NCBI GenBank assembly: GCA_963774405.1
Contig: CAVZEV010000002.1
Location: 62,001 to 126,000, forward strand
Source: VRUE01 sp963774405
GTDB taxonomy: Bacteria > Actinomycetota > Thermoleophilia > Solirubrobacterales > 70-9
DNA: 64,000 nucleotides
Reading direction: 5' to 3'
A model generated the notes under the pieces. It had not been told where the DNA came from. It ran no database searches and saw nothing but the letters and a program-made list of their open reading frames with translations. The number at the start of each line of letters is the position of its first letter. The stretch's first letter is position 1. Of this stretch, positions 34,596 through 47,044 are shown in pieces. The position numbers were made by a program, and so were the translations under genes.

Positions 34596-34829
34596 TTAGG
34601 AGCGGTACTCGTACTTCAGCTTGCCCTGGGCGACCTCTTCGAGCGCGACCGAGAGGTAGTTCCTGTCGCCGGGGATATCGACCATCGGCGGCGGGTACTC
34701 GCCGAAGCTGCCCTCGCCGAGGCTGTGGTAGTAGCTGTTGATCTGACGGGCCCGCTTGGCGGCGACGACTACGGCCGCGTAGTGGGAGTCAGTGTGGTCA
34801 AGGAGCTTGTCAACGCGTGGTTTGATCAT
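34596..34829 (-). CDS. rpoZ: RNA polymerase omega subunit
   Basis: 77 residues beginning MIKPRVDKLLDHTDSHYAAV and including the conserved AAKRARQINSYYHSL; it ends EVAQGKLKYEYRS. It assists assembly of the beta' subunit. The ATG overlaps the gmk stop. A longer frame that joins it to part of gmk results only from the gmk frameshifts. Confidence 0.92.
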   Translation of the reverse strand: MIKPRVDKLLDHTDSHYAAVVVAAKRARQINSYYHSLGEGSFGEYPPPMVDIPGDRNYLSVALEEVAQGKLKYEYRS

Positions 34830-35402
34830 TCGGCTGCGGAGTCTAGAGGTATGCCGAGCTCGGCGCGCACGATCCCCTCCAGCTCGGCGGCGGCGCGGTC
34901 GAGATCGTCGTTGACGACGGTGTGGGCGAACTCGCCCTGGGCGGCCAGCTCCTGCTCGGCGACCTCGAGCCGGGCGTCGATCGCCTCGAGGCTGTCGGTG
35001 CCGCGCGACTCGAGCCGGCGACGCAGCGAGGCCGGGTCCGGCGGGGCGATGAAGACCTGCACCGACTCGCGCATCGCCGCCCGCACCTGGCGCGCGCCCT
35101 GGACCTCGATCTCCAGCACCACCGAGTGACCCTCGTCGAGGCGGTGCGCACCTCAGACCGCAGCGTGCCGTAGCGATGACCGCTGTAAGTGGCGAACTCG
35201 AGGAAGTCTTCCGCCGCGATCCGCTGATCGAATTCCTCGGGGTCAGGAAGTGGTAGTCACGCCCATTGTTCTCCCCCTCGCGCGGCTCGCGCGTGGTCGC
35301 CGAGATCGAGAGCTCGAGATCGGGCACCCGCTCGAGCAGCGTCGAGATCAGTGTTCCCTTGCCAACTCCCGAGGGGCCGGTGATGACGAAGACCTTGGCC
35401 AT
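34826..35402 (-). CDS. gmk: Guanylate kinase, two frameshifts
   Basis: The P-loop ITGPSGVGKGTLI and SISATTREPREGE start in one frame. One base is missing near 35242 (after HFLTP) and another near 35150 (after SEVRT), after which VVLEIEVQGARQVR and the C-terminus are in frame to 34826. All conserved parts are present when the frames are joined, so assembly errors are likely. It phosphorylates GMP to GDP. Confidence 0.85.
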
Positions 35403-35425
35403 GCGGCCGCGAATACTGACCGGGG

Positions 35426-35758
35426 CTATCGGCGGAGCTGCGAGACGAGCTCTGCTCGTTGGCGCTCAGACAGGCCGCCGATCGTCTTCGAGGGCGAGAT
35501 CCGGCACTGGTTGAGAATCCGGTTGGTCTTCACCCGACCGTACTTGGGCACGGCGAGGAGCATGTCGAAGACCTTGGCCGTGAGCACGTACTCGGGCGGG
35601 TCCAGAAGCAGGGCGTGGATGTTGGCCTTGCCCGCTTTGAGGTCCTTCTTCAGCTTGGCCCGCGCGGTGCGGATGTCGTTGGCGCGTTTGAGGGCGTCCA
35701 TCCGCTGATCCAGCGAGCGCTCGGGGGCGGCGGCTGAGGTCTTGACCGGGGCAGGCAT
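35426..35758 (-). CDS. mihF: Actinobacterial integration host factor (mIHF)
   Basis: 110 residues. The helix-two-turn-helix core includes RTARAKLKKDLKAG, VLTAKVFDMLLAVPKYGR and the C-terminal RISPSKTIGGLSERQRAEL, as in the mycobacterial and Streptomyces nucleoid protein. It bends and compacts DNA and is unrelated to proteobacterial IHF. It follows the pyrimidine genes but has its own promoter. Confidence 0.92.
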   Translation of the reverse strand: MPAPVKTSAAAPERSLDQRMDALKRANDIRTARAKLKKDLKAGKANIHALLLDPPEYVLTAKVFDMLLAVPKYGRVKTNRILNQCRISPSKTIGGLSERQRAELVSQLRR

Positions 35759-35768
35759 GTGGGCGGCG

Positions 35769-35796
35769 AGTATAGCCGCGGGTCGCGGGCGTGCAA
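35769..35796 (-). promoter_or_regulatory. Sigma-70-type promoter of mihF
   Basis: On the minus strand TTGCAC and TATACT are separated by 16 bp. The predicted start near 35762 is only a few bases from the mihF ATG (35758), so the mRNA would be leaderless or nearly so. Confidence 0.65.
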
Positions 35797-35830
35797 GGCC
35801 CTAAGACCTGAAAACGCCGAAATTCACCTG

Positions 35831-35847
35831 AACCTCCAGTCGAGGTT
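35831..35847 (-). terminator. Short hairpin at the end of the pyrimidine operon
   Basis: AACCTC and GAGGTT form a 6-bp stem with a 5-nt loop overlapping the pyrKD stop. No U-tract follows, so it is a weak terminator candidate only. Confidence 0.35.
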
Positions 35848-36792
35848 TAGGCGGGGTCGCCGATCCGAGCGCCACTTCGACGGGCTTCGAGCGCTCCGGC
35901 GATCTCGCCCGCTACCCGGCTGCCGGCCCGCGGGTCGCGAAAGCTCTCGGTGCCGACCGCGACCAGGGAGGCGCCCGCTTGGAGGAATTCGACGGCGTCG
36001 GCACCGCTCGAGATCCCACCCATGCCGACGATCGGAATGCTCACCGCGGCAGCAACGGCGCGGAGCTGGGCGACGGCCACCGGCCTCACTGCCGGGCCGG
36101 AAAGCCCTCCGTGTCCGGCGGCGATGCCCGGCTTCCCTGTGGCCGGGTCGATCGCGCTTGCCTTGAGCGTGTTGATCAGCGAGACCGCGTCAGCCCCACC
36201 CTGCTCGGCCGCCGCCGCGACATCGGCAGGGTTCGCGACGTTGGGCGTCAGCTTCACGATCAACGGCTTCTCGCTCAGCGGACGCAGCGCTTCCAGCAGC
36301 GCCTCCGTCTCACTCGGCTGCTCGCCGACGATCAGGCCCGAGTGCACGTTTGGGCACGAGACATTGAGCTCGATCGCCGCGACCTCGTCCCTCTCCCCCA
36401 CGCCTTTGACAAGTCGCGCGAACTCATCGTGCCCGGTCGCCATCACCGAGACGATCAGCGGAACTGGGAGCTGTGCGAGCTCAGGCAGATCCTCGACGAG
36501 AAACCCCGCCAACCCCTTGTTGGGCAACCCAATCGAGTTGATCATCCCCGCCGGCGTCTCCCAGATCCGCTGCGGCTCGTTGCCCGCTCTTGGCTCCGGA
36601 GTGATCGTCTTCGAGACAAACGCCGAGAACGGGAATTCCGCCAGGAGTTCATCGCCAAAGACACGCCGCGCGGCAATCGCGTCAAACGTTCCCGACGCGT
36701 TGACCACCGGGTGTGCCAACTCGATCCCGCAAAACTCCACCATGCCTGACTGCCCCGCTTCGTCCCTGGGCCGGCCCGCTGGTTCGTGGCTG

Positions 36793-36886
36793 CCGGGGGG
36801 TGGCGCCGTAGGGGGGCCCGCCGCCGAGGAAGCTTTAGCTACCGCAGGCAGTGGGGGGTCCCCTGCGGCGACAGCACCCGCCGGCC
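36793..36886. repeat. ~90-bp palindromic element, copy inside the pyrKD coding sequence
   Basis: Shares the blocks TGGCGCCGTAGG, GAGGAAGCTTTAGCTACCG and CTGCGGCGACAG with the complement of 33222-33311. It is translated in frame as the PyrK-PyrD linker (about AGAVAAGDPPLPAVAKASSA and onward). It lies exactly where the boundary between pyrK and pyrD would be. Confidence 0.85.
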
Positions 36887-37176
36887 CCCCACGCAACACG
36901 GGCCCATCAACACAGAGGCGAATAAAGCCGCCCCCAGGCTTGGGCACCGCGCAGCCGTAGCAGGCGCCATAGCCGCAGGCCATCGGGGACTCCATCGCGA
37001 GCTCACAGAGGACATCGGCTGCTGTGCAGACAGCGGCGACCGCATCGAGCATCTGCGGCGGGCCGCAGGCGTAGACGACGGCGCTGGCCGCGTCGTCGCC
37101 TTCGAGCATCGTCGCGAGCAGGTCGGTGACGTAGCCGTGATGGCCGGCGTGGCCATCGTCGCTGGCGAGTTTGATC

Positions 37177-40855
<3,679 letters not shown>

Positions 40856-40863
<8 letters not shown>

Positions 40864-41980
40864 TGGCCAGCTCCAGGAAGCTGTCGAAGAGGTGGCGGGC
40901 GTCGTGTGGGCCGGGGCCGGCCTCGGGGTGGTACTGGACCGTCGCCGCGCCGACCTCCCGCAGCACCAGGCCCTCGACCGTGCGGTCGTAGAGGTTGAGG
41001 TGGGAGAGCTCGGCGGCGCCGAAGTCGGTCTGCCAGCGCACCGGCTCGTCGGCCTCGATCCGCGGCTCGCCGCCGGGCCCCTGCACGGCGAAGCCGTGGT
41101 TCTGGGAGGTGATGTCGATCCGTCCCGTCGCCAGCTCCTTGACCGGGTGGTTGGCGCCGCGGTGGCCGAAGGGCAGCTTGAAGGTCTCCAGACCGACGGC
41201 GCGGCAGAGCAGCTGGTGGCCGAGACAGATGCCGAAGAGCGGCTTTTGGCCAACCAGCTCGCGCACGGTGTCGACGACGTAGCCGAGCGCGGCGGGGTCG
41301 CCGGGGCCGTTGGCGAGGAAGACGACGTCGGGGCCCTCGGCGAGCACCTGCTCGGGAGTCGAGGTGCAGGGCAGCAGGGTGAGCCTGCAGCCGCGCTCGC
41401 GCAGCTGGCGCACGATGTTGAGCTTGATCCCGGTGTCGATGCCGACCACGTGCGGGCCGCCCTCGCCCTCGAAGCGGATCGGCTCGGCGGGAGTGACGGT
41501 GCGGGCGAGGTCGGCGCCGTCCATCGTGGGCTCGGCGGCGACGCGCTCGCGCGCTTCGCTCTCGGCGGTGCCCGCCGGGAAGATGCCGCCGCGCATCGCG
41601 CCGCGGTCGCGGATGTGGCGGACGACGGCGCGGGTATCGACGCCGCCGATCGCCGGCACGCCGCAGTCGGCGAGCCAGTCGAGCCAGCCGCCCTCGGCGG
41701 TGGCGACGTCCTCGCCGTTCTTGGGGTCGCGCATGACGACCCCGCGGGCATGGGCGCGGTCGGACTCCATCGCCGCCGCCGAGACCCCGTAGTTGCCGAT
41801 CAGCGGGTAGGTGAAGACGATGATCTGCCCGGCGTAGGAGGGATCGGTGACCGACTCCTGGTAACCGGTCATCCCCGTGTTGAACACAACCTCACCCGTG
41901 ACCGCCCCCTCAGCCCCACAGGTAACCCCGTCGAACCGAGCCCCATCCCCCAGCAGCAGGAACCCCTCGCCCTCGCTCAT
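40856..41980 (-). CDS. carA: Carbamoyl-phosphate synthase small subunit
   Basis: 374 residues. The N-terminal CPSase domain (FNTGMTGYQESVTDPSYAGQ) is followed by a class I glutaminase domain with the nucleophile in FGICLGHQLL and the His/Glu pair in VQYHPEAGPGPHD. It supplies ammonia to CarB. It starts with ATG immediately after a 47-bp hairpin element and overlaps carB. Confidence 0.95.
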
Positions 41981-41982
41981 CG

Positions 41983-42029
41983 TTCCGGTGCGCCTTTTCC
42001 GTCTATATCGGGGATAAAGCGCACCGGAA
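41983..42029. repeat. 47-bp intercistronic hairpin element, copy 2
   Basis: Fills the pyrC-carA gap, 2 bp from the carA ATG and 9 bp from the pyrC stop. It has the same length and outer TTCCGGTG/CACCGGAA arms as copies 1 and 3. The inner arms are swapped (GCGCCTTTTCC on the left, GGGGATAAAGCGC on the right of the + strand), so this copy is inverted relative to the other two. Confidence 0.9.
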
Positions 42030-42038
42030 GGGTGGGGG

Positions 42039-43386
42039 TCATGCCGCTACTCCCATTGAGAAGGTGCGGAGGCGGTAGGCGATTTGGCCGCCGGCCAGGG
42101 TCATTTGGACGCGGCCGGTGAGCTCCTCGCCGTCGCACCAGGAGTTGGAGGAGCGGCTCTCGTAGCCGTCCTCGCCGACGGTCCAGCGGGCCGAGAGGTC
42201 GCAGAGGGCGATGTTGGCCTCGCTGCCCGGGGTGAGCGAGGGGCGCTCGACCTCGAAGGGGGCGGCGCCGCCGGCAAGGCGCTCGATTAGGAGGGCGAGC
42301 TCGATCGTGCCCGGCAGAACCAGGTCCGTGTACAGCGCCGCGAAGGCTGTCTCGAGCCCGGTCACGCCCATCGCTGCCTGCTCGTAGGGAACCTCCTTTT
42401 CCTCCGGCGCGTGCGGAGCGTGGTCCGTTGCGATGCAGTCGACCGTGCCGTCGCGCAGCCCGTCGATCAGGGCCTGGCGATCGGCCTCGCTGCGCAGCGG
42501 CGGGTTCATCTTGAAGCGGTGTGGGTCGAGCGAGCGCACCGCCTCGTCGGTGAGGCAGAGGTGGTGCGGGGAGGCCTCGCAGGTGATCTGCACCCCGGCG
42601 GCCTTGGCGACGCGGACGGCCTCTACCGACTCGGCGGCGGAGAGGTGCTGAACGTGGATGCGACCGTCCTCGTAGCCGGCGATCGCGGCGTCGCGGGCGA
42701 TCATCGTCGACTCCGAGATCGAGGGCACGCCGTCGAGACCGAGCGCGGCCGAGACCGGGCCCTCGTGCATCACGCCGCTGCCGGAGAGATCCGGGGTCCT
42801 CCTCGTGCAGGGCGATCGTGCCGCCACAGAGGCGCTGGTACTGGAGGGCGCGACGCAGGACGAGGGCGCTGCGGACCGGCAGGCCGTCGTCGCTGAAGCC
42901 AGCCGCGCCGGCCTCGCGCAGCGAGGCCATCTCGGTCAGCTCCTCCCCCTCCATCGCGCGGGTGACGGTGGCGAGGAAGCCGACCCTGACCGCGGCGGCG
43001 GCGCTCGCGTCGGCCAGCAGCGCCTCGACGTCGGCGGGCTCGGAGACCGGCGGCTCGGTGTTGGCCATCGCCAGCACGCCGCAGTAGCCACCGGCGGCGG
43101 CGGAGCGGGCGCCGGTCTCGATGTCCTCCTTGTGCTCCTGGCCGGGCGTGCGCAGGTGGACGTGCGGGTCGAAGAAGGCCGGGAAGGCGTGCAGGCCCTC
43201 GGCCTCGACCACCTCCAGCTCGCCCACATCGGCGCTGCCGGGAGCGGCCAGCTCGGCGATCGCGCCGTCGCGGACGACGACGTCGTGAGGGGCGTCTATC
43301 CCGGCCGCCGGGTCGAGCACCGCGGCGCCGCGCAGGACCAGGTTCGCGCTCTCCCCGGCGCGCATCTCGAGTCTCGTGCGGCTCAC
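42039..43386 (-). CDS. pyrC: Dihydroorotase, one frameshift
   Basis: A class I dihydroorotase. The metal-binding DPHVHLRTPGQEHKED and NTEPPVSEP are in the first frame. One extra C near 42797, after ALHEEDP, shifts the frame; the rest (DLSGSGVMHEGP, CEASPHHLCLTDE, DCIATDHAPHAPEEK) continues to a stop at 42039. It starts with GTG overlapping the pyrB stop. It cyclises carbamoyl-aspartate. Confidence 0.88.
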
Positions 43387-44339
43387 GCCGGTTGCCCGAT
43401 CGGGGTCGCGTGACCGTTGCCGAGTGCCGGCGCCGGCTCTTCGTCGCCGGCGGCGAGCAGCTCGTAGAGGATCGCCATGCGGACGACGAGGCCGGCGGCG
43501 ACCTGCTCGGCGATCAGCGACTGGGGCGAATCGACCACCTCGCCGGAGATCTCAACGCCGCGGTTGACCGGCCCCGGGTGCATCAGCAGCTGTTTGCGGC
43601 CGAGCCGGCGCGAGTCGATCTGGAAGTGGGCCGCGTACTCGCGCAGCGAGGGGACGAAGCTCTCCCGCATCCGCTCGTGCTGCAGGCGCAGGGCGTAGAC
43701 GACGTCGGCCTCGGCCATGCCGTCGAGTGAGTGGGTGACCGCGCAGCCGAGCTGCTCGAGCCCGCGCGGAATCAGGGCCGGCGGGCCGCAGACGGTCACC
43801 TCCGCCCCCATCGCCCTGAAGGCGATCAGGTTGGAGCGGGCGACGCGGCTGTGCAGCACGTCGCCGACGATCCAGACCCGCTTGCCCGCCAGTGAGCCGA
43901 GGCGGCGGCGCAGGGCGTAGACGTCGAGCAGCGCCTGGCTGGGGTGCTCGTGCTTGCCGTCGCCGGCGTTGATCACGGCGGCATCGGCCCAGCCGGCGAC
44001 CAGCTGGGCGGCGCCGGCGTAGGGATGGCGCAGCACGATCGCAGCGGGGTCATAGGCGGAGAGGGTCGCGACGGTGTCCTTCAGCGACTCGCCCTTGTCG
44101 ACGGAGGAGCCCGCCGCCTTGACCGAGACCAGATCGGCGGAGAGGCGCTTGGCGGCGAGCTCGAAGGAGGCGCTTGTGCGGGTGCTCGCCTCGTAGAAGA
44201 GGGTGACCACGGTGCGGCCGCGCAGGGTCGGCACCTTCTTGATGTCGCGCCGGCCGACCTCGGCGAAGCTCTCGGCCCGGTCGAGGATCGCCTCGATCTC
44301 GGCTTTGGAGAGCTGCTCGATCGAGAGCAGGTGCCTCAT
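43383..44339 (-). CDS. pyrB: Aspartate carbamoyltransferase catalytic subunit
   Basis: 318 residues. It has the carbamoyl-phosphate motif FYEASTRTSASFE, AGDGKHEHPSQALLD and LMHPGPVNRGVEI. It joins carbamoyl phosphate to aspartate. The start overlaps the pyrR stop. No regulatory subunit gene is present, as in other bacteria whose operon is controlled by PyrR. Confidence 0.95.
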   Translation of the reverse strand: MRHLLSIEQLSKAEIEAILDRAESFAEVGRRDIKKVPTLRGRTVVTLFYEASTRTSASFELAAKRLSADLVSVKAAGSSVDKGESLKDTVATLSAYDPAAIVLRHPYAGAAQLVAGWADAAVINAGDGKHEHPSQALLDVYALRRRLGSLAGKRVWIVGDVLHSRVARSNLIAFRAMGAEVTVCGPPALIPRGLEQLGCAVTHSLDGMAEADVVYALRLQHERMRESFVPSLREYAAHFQIDSRRLGRKQLLMHPGPVNRGVEISGEVVDSPQSLIAEQVAAGLVVRMAILYELLAAGDEEPAPALGNGHATPIGQPA

Positions 44340-44896
44340 CCGCCGACCTCCGCCGGTTGCGCGTCGGCGATCGCGACCTCGTCGCTGCCGTCGAGCTCCT
44401 CGAGGTGGACGTTGACCCGCTGCTCGCGGCCGGTCGGCAGGTTCTTGCCGACGTAGTCGGGGCGGATCGGCAGCTCGCGGTGGCCGCGGTCGCAGAGGAC
44501 GGCGAGCTGAACCCGCTGCGGCCGGCCGTAGTCGAAGAGGGCGTCGATCGCTGCCCGCACGGTGCGGCCGGTGAAGAGCACGTCGTCGACGAGGACGACG
44601 GTGCGGCCGGCGAGGTCGAAGTCGATGTGGGAGGCGTGGACCACCGGCTGTGTGGCGGGGGACTTGGCGCCGACGTCGTCGCGGTAGAAGGAGATGTCGA
44701 TATCGCCGATCGGCAGCTCGACACCGGTCAGCTCGGCGAGCGTGGCGTGCAGACGACGAGCGAGCAGGGCGCCGCGAGTGTGGATGCCGACGATCGCCAA
44801 CGTCGCGGGATCGGGGTTCTTCTCGGCGATCTCGTGGGCGATCCGCCGCAGCGTCCGCCTCAAATCGTCGCGCTGGAGCACGACCGTCTCGTTCAC
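44336..44896 (-). CDS. pyrR: PyrR, pyrimidine operon regulator and uracil phosphoribosyltransferase
   Basis: 186 residues with a GTG start. The PRPP motif VVLVDDVLFTGRTVRAAID and the RNA-binding surface typical of PyrR are present. UMP- or UTP-bound PyrR binds a stem-loop in pyr mRNA, seen here just upstream of its own start. It heads the operon pyrR-pyrB-pyrC-carA-carB-pyrKD. Confidence 0.94.
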   Translation of the reverse strand: MNETVVLQRDDLRRTLRRIAHEIAEKNPDPATLAIVGIHTRGALLARRLHATLAELTGVELPIGDIDISFYRDDVGAKSPATQPVVHASHIDFDLAGRTVVLVDDVLFTGRTVRAAIDALFDYGRPQRVQLAVLCDRGHRELPIRPDYVGKNLPTGREQRVNVHLEELDGSDEVAIADAQPAEVGG

Positions 44897-44899
44897 CGC

Positions 44900-44905
44900 C
44901 TACAT
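44900..44905 (-). promoter_or_regulatory. In-frame AUG-UAG start-stop just before the pyrR GTG
   Basis: Read leftward, the order is AAGGAG, CA, ATG TAG GCG, then the GTG of pyrR. The minimal ORF lies two bases after the Shine-Dalgarno and in frame with pyrR. Such start-stop elements can hold ribosomes near an initiation site. Confidence 0.5.
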
Positions 44906-44906
44906 T

Positions 44907-44942
44907 GCTCCTTCTGGGCCTCGCGGGACCCGGGTTAAAGGA
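44907..44942 (-). ncRNA. PyrR-binding (PYR) leader element
   Basis: The leader RNA contains GGG-UCCCGCGAGG-CCC, matching the PyrR recognition loop UCCNGNGAGG closed by a 3-bp stem, as in Bacillus subtilis CAG-UCCAGAGAGG-CUG. The flanking UUUAA and AGAAGG are also conserved. The lower stem pairs UCCUU with AAGGA, which is the pyrR Shine-Dalgarno. PyrR binding should therefore block translation directly, as reported for mycobacterial pyr operons. A TACGCT box at 44950-44955 would start the transcript close to the element. Confidence 0.88.
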
Positions 44943-44965
44943 CGCGGCCAGCGTAGCAGGGGGTT

Positions 44966-45033
44966 GGGACGGTCGGGGGCGGTCCCGGGGCCGGCTTCGC
45001 CGGGAGCTCCCCGGGACCGCCCCCGACCGTCCC
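44966..45033. repeat. Palindrome with 25-bp perfect arms between pyrR and a divergent hydrolase gene
   Basis: Arms begin GGGACGGTCGGGGGCGGTCC and their complement is exact over 25 bp (44966-44990 with 45009-45033). The 18-nt loop contains a smaller CCGGC/GCCGG hairpin. No U-tract follows on either strand. It occupies the divergent promoter region upstream of the PyrR-binding element. Confidence 0.92.
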
Positions 45034-45054
45034 CTCGTGAGACGCTGTCCGCCA

Positions 45055-45915
45055 ATGGCGCGGGTTCGAGAGGTCATTGCAGAGCACGAGGCGGCTGGGC
45101 GAAGCTTCGAAGCGGCCGGAGTTGGGAGCTTCGTCAGGGAGCAGGGCGATGGGGCGCCTGTGGTGCTGCTGCACGGGGTGCCGGTCAGCTCCTTTCTCTA
45201 TCGGAGGGTTCTGCCCGAGCTCGCCGCCCGGGGCTTGCGCGGCGTCGCCTTCGACTTTCCCGGCCTCGGCCTGGCCCAGCGGCCGCGCGGCTTCGACTAC
45301 AGCTGGAGCGGGCTGGCGAGCTGGGCCGGGGCGGCAATCGACGCGCTCGGGATCGAGCGCTGCCACCTGGTCGTCCACGACATCGGGGGGCCGATCGGCT
45401 TCGAGTGGGCGATCCGCAACCCGGACCGGGTGCTCTCGCTGACCGCGCTCAACACGCTGGTCGACGTGGCGAGCTTCCGCCGGCCCTGGCCGATGCACCC
45501 GTTCTCACTGCCCGGCGTCGGCGAGGCCTGGCTCGCCGCAATGGTGCGCCCGGCCTTCCGCCAGATCTACTACCTGGTCGGGATCGAGGACCGCAAGGCC
45601 GTGCCGGGCGCCGAGGTCGACGCCCACCATGCCCTGCTCAAGCGCGGCGACCGCGGCCGGGCGTTCCTGAAGATCATGCGCGGCTTCGAGCTGAGCGACG
45701 CCAAGGAGCGCTTCTTCTTCGACGGGCTCGCGAGGCGCCAATACCCCGCCCAGGTCGTCTGGGGCGAGAAGGACACGATGCTCGGCGCCAAGCGCCGCGC
45801 GGCGGTGCGACGGGCCCTCGGTCTGGAGGAGGAGACGCTGCTGGCGGCCAAGCACTTCCTACAGGAGGACCGCGCGGCCGAGATCGCCGGCGCGGTCGCC
45901 GAGCTAGCCCTCTGA
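45055..45915 (+). CDS. Alpha/beta hydrolase, haloalkane-dehalogenase-like
   Basis: 286 residues. It has the oxyanion segment LLHGVPVSSFLYR, the nucleophile elbow HLVVHDIGGPIG with Asp rather than Ser, and a late acid/His region (VVWGEKDTML, AAKHFLQED). An Asp nucleophile points to the haloalkane dehalogenase or epoxide hydrolase branch. The substrate is unknown. It is divergent from pyrR, and its last 12 bp overlap the end of rnz. Confidence 0.8.
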   Translation: MARVREVIAEHEAAGRSFEAAGVGSFVREQGDGAPVVLLHGVPVSSFLYRRVLPELAARGLRGVAFDFPGLGLAQRPRGFDYSWSGLASWAGAAIDALGIERCHLVVHDIGGPIGFEWAIRNPDRVLSLTALNTLVDVASFRRPWPMHPFSLPGVGEAWLAAMVRPAFRQIYYLVGIEDRKAVPGAEVDAHHALLKRGDRGRAFLKIMRGFELSDAKERFFFDGLARRQYPAQVVWGEKDTMLGAKRRAAVRRALGLEEETLLAAKHFLQEDRAAEIAGAVAELAL

Positions 45916-46884
45916 GGAGGGCGCCGGCTCGGGCATGGGGCGCTCGCGGGCGCCGTTGGCGATCAGCTCGGGCTCGCCGCGCTCGGGGAACGGGATCTCG
46001 ATCAGGTCGAAGTCTTTGGGCGCGACGCTGGGCTCGAAGACGTCGCGGGCCTCTTCCAGCACGGTGCCGACGTGGTAGCGCGAGGAGATGTGGACCAGGG
46101 CGAGCATCTTGACGTGGGCCTCGCGGGCGACCGCGGCGGCCTGGCCGACCGTGGAGTGGCCGGTGTCGGCGGCGCGCTGCACCTCCTCCTCGGAGAAGCT
46201 GGCGTCGTGGATCAGCAGGTCGGCGTCGGCGGCCGCCGCCACGGTCGAGTGACAGGGGGCGGTGTCGCCGGTGAGGGCGACGATGCGCCCCGGCCGCGCC
46301 TCGCCCAAAACCTGCTCGGGGCGCACCGAGCCGTCGCTTCCCGCGACCTCCTCCCCCCTCTGCAGCGCCGCGAAGGCGGGCCCTTCGGCGACGCCGAGCC
46401 GCTTCGCCGCCTCCGGGTCGAAGCGCCCCGGCCGCTCTTCCTCGATCAACACGTAGCCGTTGGCCCGCACGCTGTGCTCGACCGCGAAGGCCTGCACCTC
46501 GGCGCCGTCGTGGCGCACCGCTTCGCCGGGGTCGATTTCGATCAGGTCGATGCTGTAGTCGGTGCGGCCGATCAGCCGGCCCAGCGTCTTGAACAGGTCG
46601 CGCAGGCCGCGCGGCCCGTAGATCGTCAGCGGCTCCTCGCGGGCGGTCAGGTCATAGGTCTTGAGCAGGCCCGGCAGGCCGAGGATGTGGTCGGCGTGGA
46701 AGTGGGTGAGGAAGATCTCGTCGACCTGGGTCAGCCCCAGCGAGCGCTGCAGCTGGCGCTGCGTGCCTTCGCCGCAGTCGAACAGCATGCGCCGGCCGCC
46801 GCGGACGAGCATGACGCTCGCGGTCGAGCGCCGCGCCGAGGGCACCGAGCCGCCGGTGCCGAGGAAGATCGCCGAGAGATCCAT
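45904..46884 (-). CDS. rnz: Ribonuclease Z
   Basis: 326 residues from MDLSAIFLGTGGSVPS. The zinc motif THFHADHILGLPGLL, EHSVRANGYVL, TGDTAPC and the C-terminal VHISSRYH are canonical for the tRNA 3' processing endonuclease. A tRNA-Arg gene lies 62 bp upstream of its start on the opposite strand. Thirteen further codons upstream are open but lack similarity. Confidence 0.92.
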   Translation of the reverse strand: MDLSAIFLGTGGSVPSARRSTASVMLVRGGRRMLFDCGEGTQRQLQRSLGLTQVDEIFLTHFHADHILGLPGLLKTYDLTAREEPLTIYGPRGLRDLFKTLGRLIGRTDYSIDLIEIDPGEAVRHDGAEVQAFAVEHSVRANGYVLIEEERPGRFDPEAAKRLGVAEGPAFAALQRGEEVAGSDGSVRPEQVLGEARPGRIVALTGDTAPCHSTVAAAADADLLIHDASFSEEEVQRAADTGHSTVGQAAAVAREAHVKMLALVHISSRYHVGTVLEEARDVFEPSVAPKDFDLIEIPFPERGEPELIANGARERPMPEPAPSSEG

Positions 46885-46945
46885 GCGAGCCTGCGAGCTT
46901 AGGCGACGCGGACGTTTCGCCACCCGAAGCTAGACTGGCCCCTGA

Positions 46946-47019
46946 GCGCCCGTAGCTCAGCTGGATAGAGCGCCGCCCTCCGGAGGCGGAGGCCACAGGT
47001 TCGAATCCTGTCGGGCGCG
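46946..47019 (+). tRNA. tRNA-Arg (anticodon CCG)
   Basis: The acceptor arms GCGCCCG/CGGGCGC, D arm, anticodon stem CCGCC/GGCGG around loop CTCCGGA (anticodon CCG) and T arm with GGTTCGAATCC are complete in 74 nt. CCA is not encoded. The CCG anticodon reads CGG, a frequent codon in this GC-rich genome. Confidence 0.97.
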
Positions 47020-47044
47020 TCTCACCGTGCCCGGCGGCCGCGAC

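Noticed and set aside
46957..47044. C-terminal extension of the decayed hydrolase ending in a WPPPPEGG-like peptide
   Set aside because: This stretch is the translated antisense of the tRNA-Arg gene, a well-known spurious peptide.
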